DNA of 64,000 nucleotides from positions 272,346 through 336,345 of the forward strand of contig NZ_JAKFUM010000011.1 in NCBI RefSeq assembly GCF_021732705.1, in the 5' to 3' direction. The notes under the pieces were generated by a model. The model saw nothing but the letters and a program-made list of their open reading frames with translations, was not told the origin of the DNA and did not search any database. Positions within the stretch are counted from its first letter, which is position 1. Every line of letters begins with the position of its first letter. Source of the DNA: Nevskia sp. Lineage in GTDB: Bacteria; Pseudomonadota; Gammaproteobacteria; Nevskiales; Nevskiaceae. The position numbers and the translations under genes were made by a program. Shown in pieces: positions 1 through 8,196 of this stretch.

Positions 1-2
1 TC

Positions 3-395
3 GAGACCGCCGCGCAGGCGATCGGCCGGGCACCGGGCACCGTCTACAACAAGGCGGCCACCGATAGCGAGCACGGCTTCACGATCGCCGAGATCGTGAT
101 GCTGATGACGGCCAGCAGCGACTACCGCGTGCTGCATGCGCTGGCCAACTCGGTGGATCACTGCGTGGTTCGCCTGGGCGATTACCGCCGCACCTCCGAC
201 CTCGAGCTGCTGGACCTGCTGCTGATGCAGGTGCGGGCCGAAGGCGATCGCAGCGATCGCATCCGCCGCGCGCTCGAGGACGGCCGAATCAGCGGTGCGG
301 AGATCTCCGACATCCGCGACGGCGTGCACGCCCACATCACGGCGGAGCTCGAACTGCTGGCACGCCTGGAAGGCCTCGCCGATGCCGCGCGCTAA
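3..395 (+). CDS. Phage regulatory CII-like protein (5' partial)
   Basis: The reading frame is already open at base 3 with no start codon, so the N-terminus lies upstream; 130 residues are visible. The first visible part has the layout of the phage regulatory CII family (P2/186-like activators). There is a helix-turn-helix-like GRAPGTVYNKA, then an E-H-x-x-T-x-x-E stretch, then SDYRVLHALA. Family members bind DNA and help set the lysis/lysogeny choice; that role is inferred here. A basic and acidic helical C-terminal part follows. It is the first gene of a rightward train and its end overlaps the next small reading frame. The family call rests on the pattern alone and another small phage HTH protein is possible. 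Confidence 0.6.
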   Translation, partial: ETAAQAIGRAPGTVYNKAATDSEHGFTIAEIVMLMTASSDYRVLHALANSVDHCVVRLGDYRRTSDLELLDLLLMQVRAEGDRSDRIRRALEDGRISGAEISDIRDGVHAHITAELELLARLEGLADAAR

Positions 396-555
396 GGCCT
401 TGCCGCTGCCCGTGATCACCGACAACGCGCCGAACGGCCTGAACGCCGCGGCCGTTGCCCGCCTGCTGGTGCTGACCGCCGGGCCGCGTCTGGCCCGGCT
501 GGCCACGCCGCCCTCCCCCGCTGTGCCTGCGAGTGCCAAGCCATGCCCACCGTGA
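382..555 (+). CDS. Hypothetical small phage protein (57 aa)
   Basis: This short frame starts at an ATG inside the last codons of the CII-like gene and ends 13 bases inside the next gene. Such overlap is typical of the train it sits in. The product is hydrophobic in the middle and proline-rich at the end, with no motif I recognise. The support is only position and overlap; it could be non-coding. Confidence 0.35.
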   Translation: MPRAKALPLPVITDNAPNGLNAAAVARLLVLTAGPRLARLATPPSPAVPASAKPCPP

Positions 556-842
556 CCTATCGGGATCTGCCCGAGACCCCTGCGTTCCGCTTTCTGCTGG
601 AGCCGGGCAAGCCCGCGCCGTTTGTCCTGGGCTGGACCTTGACCGCGTTCGTGGACCGCGATGAACGCGATCAGAAAAGTCTGCGCTTCGAGCTGCAGAT
701 GAACGGCGTCGTGATCCGCATGCACGGCCTGCAGGCGGGCTTCCGCGGCCAGGTCTTCGCCATCGGCTGGGCCCTGACCCACAACGCCACGACCTTCGAC
801 GACGCCGGCAGCCCTGTGCTGATCGACGTCGAGCTGCACTGA
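543..842 (+). CDS. Hypothetical phage protein (99 aa)
   Basis: I do not recognise this protein. It starts at ATG 543, overlapping the preceding small frame, and has consistent high-GC third positions. The sequence alternates hydrophobic and polar residues, suggesting a small beta-rich fold. There is no signal peptide, membrane segment or cysteine cluster. It belongs to the same rightward transcription unit as its neighbours, between the CII-like regulator and the short tyrosine recombinase. Confidence 0.6.
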   Translation: MPTVTYRDLPETPAFRFLLEPGKPAPFVLGWTLTAFVDRDERDQKSLRFELQMNGVVIRMHGLQAGFRGQVFAIGWALTHNATTFDDAGSPVLIDVELH

Positions 843-878
843 CCCTGCTGTTCCGCTGATCCACAAGGTGACCGAGCC

Positions 879-1493
879 ATGCAAACCATCCTGCGGCGGT
901 ATCTCACGCCGGCTGAAGAGAAACAGTTTTTCGATGCCATCAAGGCGCGCAGTGGCTTCGCAGCCGCGCGGGACTATCACGTGCTGCGCCTGATCCGCCT
1001 GTGCGGCGGCCGCGTGGGCGCGATCTGCAAGCTGACCGTGGGCGATGCCCGCAACGCGCTGGCCGAGCAGTCCCTGCAGTTCCGCAGCGCGATCGCCAAG
1101 GGCGGCCGCGGCTACGAGGTGCCGCTGACCAAGGCCATCACCGAGGAGCTGCGCGCCCTGCTGAAGCTGCGCAAGGATGAAGGCCTGTCGATGGATCTGG
1201 CCGAGCCGCTAGTGATCAGCCGCACGCGCGGCGTGGGCGGCACCGGGCTCACGCCGCGCGCGCTGCAGATGCGCTGCCGGCATTGGAGTCAGGCTGCGGG
1301 TCTATCCGTGGAGGTCTCCCCGCACTGGCTGCGCCATACGTTGGGGCAGCGCCTGGTGGAGCGCAGCACCGGCAAGGAACCGGTGCTGCACGCCGCCGCC
1401 GTGCTGGGCCACCGCGATCTGCGCAGCACGATGATCTACACCCGCCCCACCCGCGAAGCCGTGGCCAGCAGCCTGCGCGAGGCGGCACTGTGA
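879..1493 (+). CDS. Short tyrosine recombinase (phage integrase family, catalytic domain only)
   Basis: A 204-residue protein made almost entirely of the tyrosine-recombinase catalytic domain. All expected active-site residues can be placed: Arg45 in CGGRVGA, Lys74 in IAKGG, His149-x-x-Arg152 in SPHWLRHT, His178 in LGHRD and the nucleophile Tyr187 in TMIYTRP. Full-length phage integrases (350-400 aa) carry an N-terminal arm-binding and core-binding domain; here only about 30 residues precede the catalytic fold. It therefore probably acts on a small site or with partners, for example in dimer resolution or local inversion. It lies 7.6 kb from the tRNA junction, whereas the serine recombinase sits right at it, so it is unlikely to be the integrase. 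Its stop overlaps the GTG of the next gene. Confidence 0.85.
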   Translation: MQTILRRYLTPAEEKQFFDAIKARSGFAAARDYHVLRLIRLCGGRVGAICKLTVGDARNALAEQSLQFRSAIAKGGRGYEVPLTKAITEELRALLKLRKDEGLSMDLAEPLVISRTRGVGGTGLTPRALQMRCRHWSQAAGLSVEVSPHWLRHTLGQRLVERSTGKEPVLHAAAVLGHRDLRSTMIYTRPTREAVASSLREAAL

Positions 1494-1765
1494 AGCGCGC
1501 GCTGAAGAACGTAGTGCTGACGGACCGCGTTGCAGAGGAAGCCGGGCTGGTGCGCCTTGTCGCCACGATCAAGCCCAGCAGCCCGTACTACAGCCAGGCG
1601 GACTTCGCGCCGGGCTCGCTCACCGTTCAGTTGGCGTTCCCGGTCTCGACGCAAGACGACATGTTTGGCTGGGTCTTTATCGGCGGCCCCGGTGGCAGGT
1701 ACCGCCGCGAAGATCTGCACCTGTTCGCCGTGGTCGGCACCAACAAGCTGGTGGCCCTGTCATGA
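1490..1765 (+). CDS. Hypothetical phage protein (91 aa, GTG start)
   Basis: The GTG at 1490 overlaps the recombinase stop codon in a GTGA arrangement, which is why I chose it over upstream ATGs lying inside the recombinase. The product is basic at the N-terminus, then has a predicted beta-rich body with G-W-V-F-I-G-G-P-G-G and a hydrophobic end. No family is recognised. It ends in an ATGA overlap with the next gene, so the two are probably translationally coupled. Confidence 0.6.
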   Translation: MKRALKNVVLTDRVAEEAGLVRLVATIKPSSPYYSQADFAPGSLTVQLAFPVSTQDDMFGWVFIGGPGGRYRREDLHLFAVVGTNKLVALS

Positions 1766-2238
1766 CCGCCGCTGCGCAGACCCATGACAACCGCCATGCC
1801 GCCCTGCACGGCGAGCTCGACGTGACATTCACGGTGACCATGCCGGCGTCCGAGAAGGACAAGTTCCTGACCTTCTGGTCGGACTGGAAGACCGGCGACA
1901 AGTTTGATCGCCGCCTGCAGCTGCGCAACGCCGACATCGAGCAGGGCCGAAAGAGCCTGGCGCATTTGATGAATCTGGTGATGCACGTGAACTTCACCTG
2001 CGGCCAGAGCTATGTCGTGGCCGGGGTGCTGGCCGGCATGTACAACGGCGACCGCGTGAAGCCCAACCTGTTCGATCTCAAGGGGCTGGATAGCGATCTG
2101 ATCGAGCACCTGATCCATGTGCTGCGCCTGCATCACGAGAACGTGATGGAGATCCACCGCTACCTGCCGAATGGCAGCGCGGTGTTCGAGAAGATGATTT
2201 CGGCCTACCGCCTCGAGCGGAAGCGGAGGGCCCGATGA
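1762..2238 (+). CDS. Hypothetical conserved-looking phage protein (158 aa)
   Basis: This starts in an ATGA overlap with the gene before. The product is soluble and mostly helical after residue 60, with HLMNLVMHVNFTCG and LIEHLIHVLRLHHEN stretches and a basic tail. I do not recognise the family. The coupled start, uniform codon use and position all support a real gene. The stop codon is directly followed by the ATG of the next, apparently frameshifted, gene. Confidence 0.6.
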   Translation: MTAAAQTHDNRHAALHGELDVTFTVTMPASEKDKFLTFWSDWKTGDKFDRRLQLRNADIEQGRKSLAHLMNLVMHVNFTCGQSYVVAGVLAGMYNGDRVKPNLFDLKGLDSDLIEHLIHVLRLHHENVMEIHRYLPNGSAVFEKMISAYRLERKRRAR

Positions 2239-2639
2239 ATGGACTCGCCGCAGGACAAGGTGCTGATGATCTGCATCAGCCGGCTGCCGCCCGAGCTCAA
2301 GCGCCGGGTGTGGACCTTCATCAAGACCGAGCGGCCCGCGACGGCAGCGATGCTGAACGGTGCGGATCCGGACTGCCCCTTCGCTCAGATGATGGCGACG
2401 TTCGGGGAGTGCTCGATCTGGCTGCCGGTACCGGACACGGGGCTGACATCAGCCGAGGTCGGTTCGCTGAGCATTTCGATGGTGTCGTGGCGTGGCGGGG
2501 GGATTACTACGCCTACACCGACGCACTCGATGGCGGCCGATTCGTCCAGCGACTCGGCACCGAAGGTGAGCTCAGCGCGGATCAAGCGCTGATGGCCGTC
2601 ATCGATGCCGACATCGCCTATCGCCGGAGCAAATCATGA
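2239..2639 (+). pseudogene. Frameshifted or overlapping small phage gene(s)
   Basis: Two frames share this interval. From ATG 2239, directly after the upstream stop, one frame gives a convincing sequence (M-D-S-P-Q-D-K then LPPELKRRVWTFIKTERPA) with GC-rich third positions to about 2442. After that it turns into Ser/Thr/Pro-rich noise and stops at 2592. The frame one base back becomes protein-like at about the same point (RGDYYAYTDALDGGRFVQRL) and ends at 2639 in an ATGA overlap with the next gene. Adding one G to the four-G run at 2439-2442 would join the halves into about 134 residues. Alternatives are a programmed -1 shift, a second gene from GTG 2409, or a sequencing error. Confidence 0.6.
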
Positions 2640-2989
2640 CCCAGCACTTTGCCCCCGGGGCCGAAGCGATCCTGGTCAACTCGCGCTGCCTGAGCCCGCA
2701 CGGCCGAGCCTTCATCGGCGAGAACGTGCTGGTGAAGTACCCGATCCCCGATGACCATGTACCGGCGAAATTCCGGATCCACCCGTCTGGCTCCACCGCC
2801 GGCTTCTACTTCGTGACGCTGGCCGATGGCATCCCGACCGTGGTCTGTGGCCACTGCCTGCAGCACCGCCCGGCGAATTACTTCACCTGGGATGGCATCG
2901 AGGCCATGACCGGCTGGCACCCGCCGGCGTCGATGCCGATCGCCAACAACAGCACGGCCGGCAATGCGCCTGCAGGCGGTGAGTCATGA
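2636..2989 (+). CDS. Hypothetical phage protein (117 aa)
   Basis: Starts in an ATGA overlap with the preceding frame and ends in another with the small membrane protein. The middle contains the single C-x2-C pair CGHC, which may bind a metal or form part of a small beta fold. The end is low-complexity (Ser/Asn/Ala). No family is recognised; codon use and coupling support expression. Confidence 0.6.
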   Translation: MTQHFAPGAEAILVNSRCLSPHGRAFIGENVLVKYPIPDDHVPAKFRIHPSGSTAGFYFVTLADGIPTVVCGHCLQHRPANYFTWDGIEAMTGWHPPASMPIANNSTAGNAPAGGES

Positions 2990-3156
2990 GCCTGCTGGTG
3001 CATCTGTTCCTGCTGCTGATCGTGATCGGGATCGTCTGCGGCCTTGTCGGCTGGTGGGCGGACAGCGTGGCGATGAAAGCCAATCTCACGGGCGATCCGG
3101 CGCGTGATGCCGAGACGCTGAAGTTGCTGCTGCAGCGGGAGGGTGATGAGTCATGA
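2986..3156 (+). CDS. Small single-pass membrane protein (56 aa)
   Basis: A 56-residue frame between two ATGA overlaps (2986-2989 and 3153-3156). After M-S, residues 3-24 form a strongly hydrophobic helix (LLVHLFLLLIVIGIVCGLVG), followed by WW and a charged C-terminal helix of about 30 residues. This is the layout of a small inner-membrane protein with a cytoplasmic tail. The function is unknown; in a phage element it might be accessory to exclusion or lysis, but nothing in the sequence shows that. Confidence 0.55.
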   Translation: MSLLVHLFLLLIVIGIVCGLVGWWADSVAMKANLTGDPARDAETLKLLLQREGDES

Positions 3157-3716
3157 GCGCCCAAATGCCGGTTCGCCATCTCGACACCCTGCGCCCGATC
3201 GCGGCACTCGCCGCCAACCGGCCGCACGGCGATCGCCTGCGGTATCTCGCCGGCTGCCGCTGCGAGTGGTGCAAGAAGGCCAATTCGCTATACGAGAACG
3301 CGCGGCGGCAAGCCCGGGCCCGCGGCGAGCACAACGGCATTGTCGATGCCACCGAGGCCCGCGAGCACCTGCTGTACCTGCGCAAGCGCCACGTCGGCCG
3401 GCGTGCGGTGCACGCGGTATCGGGCGTGTCTGAAACCGTGCAGCAAGAGGTCGCCAGCGGCCGCAAGCCGAAGATCCGCGCCGAGACCGCGCGCAAGATC
3501 CTGCGCATCACCGTCCAACAGTGCAGCGACCACGCGCTGGTGTCGGCGAAGACCACGTGGAAGCTGCTGAACGAGCTCCTCGAGGAGGGCTTCACCGAAG
3601 CGCAGCTGGCGAAGGCGCTGGGCTACCAGCAGCCATATCTGCAGATCAAGCGTACGAAAGTGCTGGCGATCACCGAGCTCAGGGTGCAGCGGCTGCACGC
3701 GAGGCTGATGGCATGA
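3153..3716 (+). CDS. Putative DNA-binding protein with N-terminal Cys motif and HTH-like C-terminus
   Basis: A 187-residue protein. Residues 25-45 have H-G-x-R-L-R-Y-x-x-G-C-R-C-x-x-C-K-K-A-N, a short Cys-rich motif common in phage and actinobacterial regulators, probably metal-binding. The middle is basic and helical (ENARRQARARGEHNG). The last 60 residues resemble a helix-turn-helix (FTEAQLAKALGYQQPYLQIK), so DNA binding is likely. It lies in the coupled gene train upstream of the replication gene, where a regulator would fit, but no named family is claimed. Confidence 0.55.
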   Translation: MSAQMPVRHLDTLRPIAALAANRPHGDRLRYLAGCRCEWCKKANSLYENARRQARARGEHNGIVDATEAREHLLYLRKRHVGRRAVHAVSGVSETVQQEVASGRKPKIRAETARKILRITVQQCSDHALVSAKTTWKLLNELLEEGFTEAQLAKALGYQQPYLQIKRTKVLAITELRVQRLHARLMA

Positions 3717-4315
3717 GCGCGCATCGCTGCCATTGGCCTGGTTGTTCAAGCGCAGTGCCGCCGGCGTTGTGGGGATGCCGCAGCCATTGGTTCAGGCTGC
3801 CAAAGCACCTGCGGGATCTGGTGACGGCGACGTATCGACGCGGCCAGGAGATCACCAAGGATCCGTCGCTGGAGTATGTCGCTGCAGCGAACGCCGTTCA
3901 GGAATGGATCCGATCGAACTGCGCCGATGAAATCGGAGTGCCGATGATTCACACCCTGAGCATCCTGCAGCCGTGGGCGTGGCTGATCGTGCATGGCTAC
4001 AAGGACATCGAGAACCGTGACTGGGCAACCAGCTTCCGCGGACGATTTCTGATTCATGCCGGCAAGCGATTCGGTCGCGAGCAACGCGAGGATGTCGCTC
4101 AGGTGATTCAGCGCTTTCCTGCCATCAAGCTGCCGGAGCAGTTCGCGCTGGGCGGCATCGTTGGCGATGCCGAGTTGCTGGACTGCACCGATCAGCATTC
4201 GAGCCCTTGGTTCGTCGGCAGCTTCGGCTTCGTGCTCGCCAATGCCAGGCCGTTGCCGTTCCGCGCCTACACCGGGCAGCTGGGCTTTTTTCGAACGCCG
4301 GATGTGAAGTCATGA
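3713..4315 (+). CDS. Zinc-finger-like domain fused to ASCH domain
   Basis: A 200-residue protein starting in the ATGA overlap at 3713. Residues 4-70 form a module seen in many phage proteins (C-H-W-P-G-C, then WGCRSHWFRLPKHLRD), with Cys/His positions able to hold zinc. From residue 78 (internal ATG at 3944) it is an ASCH domain: LSILQPWAWLIVHGYKDIEN, then FRGRFLIHAGKRF and GGIVGDAELLDC. ASCH domains fold like PUA domains and bind nucleic acid or modified nucleotides; the partner here is unknown. The two modules might be separate genes if the internal ATG is used. Confidence 0.75.
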   Translation: MSAHRCHWPGCSSAVPPALWGCRSHWFRLPKHLRDLVTATYRRGQEITKDPSLEYVAAANAVQEWIRSNCADEIGVPMIHTLSILQPWAWLIVHGYKDIENRDWATSFRGRFLIHAGKRFGREQREDVAQVIQRFPAIKLPEQFALGGIVGDAELLDCTDQHSSPWFVGSFGFVLANARPLPFRAYTGQLGFFRTPDVKS

Positions 4316-4551
4316 GCGCGCCGACAGCCAAGGCCCGCAAGCCGCCCGCGCCCGTGAAGATGTGGGCGGTGATCGTCGTCAACTCGCGCTGTGACTGGAT
4401 TCATTACACGTCGATCGCCCGCACACGGCGCGCTGCCTGGGAATCGTTCCTCGCCCTGTGGGACTTCGAAGGTCAGCAGCGACGCCGCGAAGATTTGAAG
4501 GCTGGCCACTATCGCCTGGCGCGCGTGAAAGTCATCGAGGATCTGAAATGA
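4312..4551 (+). CDS. Hypothetical phage protein (79 aa)
   Basis: ATG 4312 overlaps the stop of the ASCH gene. The product is small and basic, with a beta-strand-like centre (MWAVIVVNSRCDWIHYTS) and an amphipathic helix rich in Arg, Trp and Glu after it. It has no recognised domain. An ATGA overlap at 4548 couples it to the next gene. Confidence 0.55.
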   Translation: MSAPTAKARKPPAPVKMWAVIVVNSRCDWIHYTSIARTRRAAWESFLALWDFEGQQRRREDLKAGHYRLARVKVIEDLK

Positions 4552-4784
4552 CCCTGCCCGCCAAGCCGCCGGTGGCGGCAGAGACCAAGCCGTGGCGCTC
4601 CGCGCCGATCGCCGATCAGATCGAGGCGCTGAAGCGCGCGCAGGAAGGCCAGCGCCGGTATCACAAGAAGATCATGGCGGTGGGCTCGAACGCGAACCCG
4701 ACGTTCTATCGCTTGGAGGACTGGCGGCTGTCTTCCGCGCTGCGCACGCTGGAACGGCTGCAGGCCGAAGGTGCGACCGAATGA
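4548..4784 (+). CDS. Hypothetical phage protein (78 aa)
   Basis: The small coupled gene starts at ATG 4548. The product is mostly helical and charged (IEALKRAQEGQRRYHKKIMA) and soluble, with no cysteine. No family is recognised. It overlaps its successor by ATGA at 4781. Confidence 0.5.
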   Translation: MTLPAKPPVAAETKPWRSAPIADQIEALKRAQEGQRRYHKKIMAVGSNANPTFYRLEDWRLSSALRTLERLQAEGATE

Positions 4785-5002
4785 GCGCCGGCCGCAGCCC
4801 GTTCGAGGTGCTGGAGGAGCTGTGCAGCGCGAAGGTTATCGTGCAAGGCCGGCGCGTGAAGATCCAGCAGGCGATGTTGTGGATGGGCGTGGGCTCGATC
4901 CGCGTGGGGCGCCGGGTGTTCGAGTGCCCCGGCCCGAGCTCGCGCCTGACCATCGCCGTGCTGCCGGCAGACCCGGCCACGGTGCCGGCTTCAACGATCT
5001 GA
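4781..5002 (+). CDS. Hypothetical phage protein (73 aa)
   Basis: The short product is E-V-L-E-E-L-C-rich at the N-terminus with a basic centre (VQGRRVKIQQAMLWMGVGSI) that could be a small winged or beta-hairpin DNA-contact unit, but no family is recognised. The start overlaps the gene before, and the stop shares one base with the next ATG (TGATG at 5000-5004). Confidence 0.5.
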   Translation: MSAGRSPFEVLEELCSAKVIVQGRRVKIQQAMLWMGVGSIRVGRRVFECPGPSSRLTIAVLPADPATVPASTI

Positions 5003-5271
5003 TGCCGCGCCAGGCCGACCTGTTTCCGGCGAAAACCGCGCACCCGCGGCTGCCCGGAGAGGGTTACGCCGGCACCCCCGGCACCGGCCCGCAGGGGCAG
5101 ACCTGCAAGACCTGCGATCACCTGACCTGCCACGAACACCACACCGGCGGACGCGCGCGGCGTTGGTACAAGTGCAGCCTGGTGAAGCGGCGCTTCAGCG
5201 CCGTGACGGACATTCGGCTGGATGCACCCGCCTGCCACCAGTGGGCACCTTCAACAGACCAACAACCATAA
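5002..5271 (+). CDS. Small Cys-rich, probably zinc-binding phage protein (89 aa)
   Basis: Residues 35-80 carry C35-x2-C38, C43, C58 and C78 in the pattern TCKTCDHLTCHEH ... YKCSL ... DIRLDAPACHQW. This layout is familiar from small phage proteins encoded next to replication genes. It is likely a zinc-stabilised fold. It starts one base into the stop of the preceding gene and ends six bases before the primase-helicase, so it may be co-translated with it. Confidence 0.6.
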   Translation: MPRQADLFPAKTAHPRLPGEGYAGTPGTGPQGQTCKTCDHLTCHEHHTGGRARRWYKCSLVKRRFSAVTDIRLDAPACHQWAPSTDQQP

Positions 5272-5277
5272 GCGGAC

Positions 5278-8145
5278 ATGCAGCCATCGGACTCAGAGGG
5301 ATTCAAGGAAGCACTATGGCGCAACGCGGCGGAGATCAAGGAACGGGTGGATCTGCACGATCTGGCCGAGAAGCTTGGGCTGGAGCGGCCGGTGCGCAGC
5401 GGCAACTACAAGAGCCCGCACCACAAGGACAAGAGCCCGAGCCTGTCGATCTTCGACGGCGGCACCGGCTGGAAGGACTGGAGCAGCGACGCCGGCGGCG
5501 ATGCCTTCAGCCTGGTGATGTATGTGAACGGCTGCGACTTCCCCGAGGCCAGCCGCTGGCTGCATGACTACTGCGACATCCCCTGGCCAACAGCCAAGGA
5601 AGCCCCGCGGCGAGAGCGCAGCGCGGCCGAGTTCATCGCCACCAGTTGCCTTGCGGATCCTGAGCCGGCGGTGGCCTATCTGCGCGATGAGCGGAAGATC
5701 CCGGAAGCGACGATCCGCGAAGCGATCAAGGCGCGCACACTGGGCTATTCGAGCTGGACCAGCGACAAGACGCCGGCCGGCGAGATCGGACATCAGGGCC
5801 CGGCGGTGGCTTTCATCGCGTATGACCCCACCACGGGCCTGGCGGAGGGCGTGGACAAGCGCTTCATCGATCCCGCCCTGAACGGCGGGCTGAAGACCTG
5901 GAGCAAGGGCGAAAAGCTAGGCCTGCCGTGGCTGGCCAGCCGTCGATCGCTGAAGGCCGCGCGCACGGTCTACGTGGTGGAGTCTGCGATCAATGCGCTG
6001 TCGATCGAGGCCTGCGAGATCAAGGGTGCCTGCGCGATGGCCGTGCGCGGCCTGCAGGGCGCGGCGGCGATCGACTGGACGCAGTGCCACGGCAAGCACG
6101 TGGTGATCGTGTTCGATGCCGACGAACCGAACGCCAGGGACCGCCGGCCCGGGCCGGAAGCGGCCTGGGCGCTGTATGACCAGCTGACGGCGCTGAACAT
6201 TGGCTGCGCGATCGTGGACCAGACCGACTGGGCCCGCCGCAAGCTGAACGACTGCAACGACGTGCTGAAGGCCGAAGGGGTCGACGGCCTGCGCACGCGG
6301 CTGCGGCGCCTGGAGGATTCCGCGATCGCCGGCGTACCGGCGAAGGTGCAGCCCGGGCCGAAGCGGCTGTGGCTGCCGGGCTATGACTTCGCGGTGTACG
6401 GCCGCTTCAAGGCGCAAGCCGACTTCACGCAGTACATCAGCGATCTCGGCGACGACCCGGAGGAAGATTCCGGCAGCGATGACGACGATGAAGCTGGCGG
6501 CGAACGCCGCGGCGTGAAGCTGGCGCCGCTGGCCGGCTTCCGGATTGCGGCGATCTCGCGCGTGACCATCCAGAGCCCGAAAGCGACGGTCAGCGGCGTG
6601 AAGGATTCCGCACCGACGACGCAGTTCGCGGCCACGGTGCAGGTGCCACGCCACGGGCCGCGGCTGCTGCGCCGGGTGTTCCGCGATGAAGATCTGCATC
6701 GACTGGCGCGCTGGGAGGACTTCGGGCCGATCTACGACCCGAAGCAGTTCAAGCGCCTGGTCACCTTGTTCGAGCGCGCCGTGCACTTCGGCGAACGCCG
6801 CGCGGCCAACTTCGTGGGCCTGTGCTGGCTGGACGGCAAGCTGCGCGTGAACGAGGGCACGGACTGCTATTTCGAGCGGCCCGACAAGCAGTGCATCTAT
6901 CACGATGCCGTGTTCCATCGCGGCACGCAGAGCGACGCCCGGGCGGTGATCGATGCCTACCAGACCACGTTCAAGCAGAACGCGGCCGCGATCCCGCTGG
7001 TGTGGGTCTGCGGCGCCGTGGCGCTGAAGTGCATCCTGGGCTTCTGGCCGCACTTCGAGATGCAGGCCAAGAAGGCATCCGGCAAGTCGACGCTGATCGA
7101 GCGCCTGAGCGGCACCACGGGCTTCCAGATGTTCAGCTCGGAACAGCTCAAGACCTCGTACCGCATCATCAGCTCGGTGGGGCATTCCTCGATCCCGGTG
7201 GGCTGGGAAGAAGTCAGCAAGGCCGGCAAGGTGAGCCTGGCGATGGCGATCACCATGCTGCAGGAGAGTTACCAGTTCACGCCGCACACGCGCGGATCCG
7301 AGAACCTGCGGTATCTCAATGCCGCACCGGTGCTGCTGGCAGGTGAAGACGTGCCGGCCAAGGACATCACCGGCAAGTTGGTGCGCACCAAGCTGACCAG
7401 CGAAAAGCAGGGCCCGGTGATGCCGAAGAAGCTGCCGCTGTGGCCGATGCGCAACTGGCTGGACTGGGTGGCGGAGCTCGACCCGGAAACGGTGGTGAAG
7501 CGTCACGAGCGGCTGCTGGAGTACTGCTATCGCAACAGCCGCAGCACCAAGGGCGATCTCGGTGCCAAGCGCATGGCCACGAACTACAGCGCGCTGCTGC
7601 TGGCGTGGAAGCTGATGACCGAGTTCGCCGGCATCGAGGAGAACGCGGGCGACTTTCCGCGCGACTGCATCGCGGAAATGAACGCCCACATGACCGAGAC
7701 CGAGCACGATCGCGAGCCGTTCGTGTGGATCCTGGAGAAGCTGGCCAGCGAGATCGCCAGCGATCGCTTCGTTTATCCGTTCGCGTGGCGCGAGGTGAAG
7801 CCAGGGCCGGATCAGGAGCCGGAGGTGTGCCTGGTGGTCAAGGCGCAGTACGTGATGGATCACCTGTCGACGTCCAACAACCTGCGCGACTTCTACGACA
7901 CGCTGCCGATCAAGACCGCGCGCGTGTTCAAGCAGCAGCTGGTCGACGCGGAGCTGGTGGTTGATCCCGATTTCCGCACCGTCATCAACGGCCGCGACCA
8001 GTACCACTGCATCGCGATCGGCGTGAAGCGGTGCTCAGCCAAGGGCATCGACCTGCCGGTCAAGGTGATCAAGGACGGCAGTGAGACCGAGATCGGCCGC
8101 GCACTGGCTGCCGAGATGCGCGCTGCGGATGAAGCGCCCGTCTGA
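5278..8145 (+). CDS. Phage/plasmid-type DNA primase-helicase
   Basis: A 955-residue replication protein. Residues 20-110 resemble a CHC2-type primase N-terminus (YKSPHHKDKSPSLSIF ... GWKDWSSDAGGDAFSLVM), but the zinc-ligand cysteines are missing. A Toprim domain follows: Glu235 in VYVVESAINALS and the D280-x-D282 pair in VIVFDADEP, with DCNDVLK afterwards. An acidic insert lies near residues 390-410. The C-terminal ATPase/helicase part has a P-loop at 597-605 (KKASGKST; GKS at 602-604) whose usual first Gly is Ala. It should synthesise primers and unwind DNA for the element. The layout recalls the P4 alpha protein, which binds iterons, and an iteron array lies just downstream. A terminator ends the unit. 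Confidence 0.85.
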   Translation: MQPSDSEGFKEALWRNAAEIKERVDLHDLAEKLGLERPVRSGNYKSPHHKDKSPSLSIFDGGTGWKDWSSDAGGDAFSLVMYVNGCDFPEASRWLHDYCDIPWPTAKEAPRRERSAAEFIATSCLADPEPAVAYLRDERKIPEATIREAIKARTLGYSSWTSDKTPAGEIGHQGPAVAFIAYDPTTGLAEGVDKRFIDPALNGGLKTWSKGEKLGLPWLASRRSLKAARTVYVVESAINALSIEACEIKGACAMAVRGLQGAAAIDWTQCHGKHVVIVFDADEPNARDRRPGPEAAWALYDQLTALNIGCAIVDQTDWARRKLNDCNDVLKAEGVDGLRTRLRRLEDSAIAGVPAKVQPGPKRLWLPGYDFAVYGRFKAQADFTQYISDLGDDPEEDSGSDDDDEAGGERRGVKLAPLAGFRIAAISRVTIQSPKATVSGVKDSAPTTQFAATVQVPRHGPRLLRRVFRDEDLHRLARWEDFGPIYDPKQFKRLVTLFERAVHFGERRAANFVGLCWLDGKLRVNEGTDCYFERPDKQCIYHDAVFHRGTQSDARAVIDAYQTTFKQNAAAIPLVWVCGAVALKCILGFWPHFEMQAKKASGKSTLIERLSGTTGFQMFSSEQLKTSYRIISSVGHSSIPVGWEEVSKAGKVSLAMAITMLQESYQFTPHTRGSENLRYLNAAPVLLAGEDVPAKDITGKLVRTKLTSEKQGPVMPKKLPLWPMRNWLDWVAELDPETVVKRHERLLEYCYRNSRSTKGDLGAKRMATNYSALLLAWKLMTEFAGIEENAGDFPRDCIAEMNAHMTETEHDREPFVWILEKLASEIASDRFVYPFAWREVKPGPDQEPEVCLVVKAQYVMDHLSTSNNLRDFYDTLPIKTARVFKQQLVDAELVVDPDFRTVINGRDQYHCIAIGVKRCSAKGIDLPVKVIKDGSETEIGRALAAEMRAADEAPV

Positions 8146-8165
8146 CATCGATCCCCTGCTGCACT

Positions 8166-8190
8166 GCCCCGCCCCGCGGGGCTTTTTTTT
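8166..8190 (+). terminator. Rho-independent terminator after the primase-helicase
   Basis: A 7-bp GC stem (GCCCCGC 8166-8172 with GCGGGGC 8176-8182) with a CCC loop is followed by eight T. It lies 20 bases after the stop and closes the rightward gene train before the repeat array. Confidence 0.9.
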
Positions 8191-8196
8191 GCCCGG

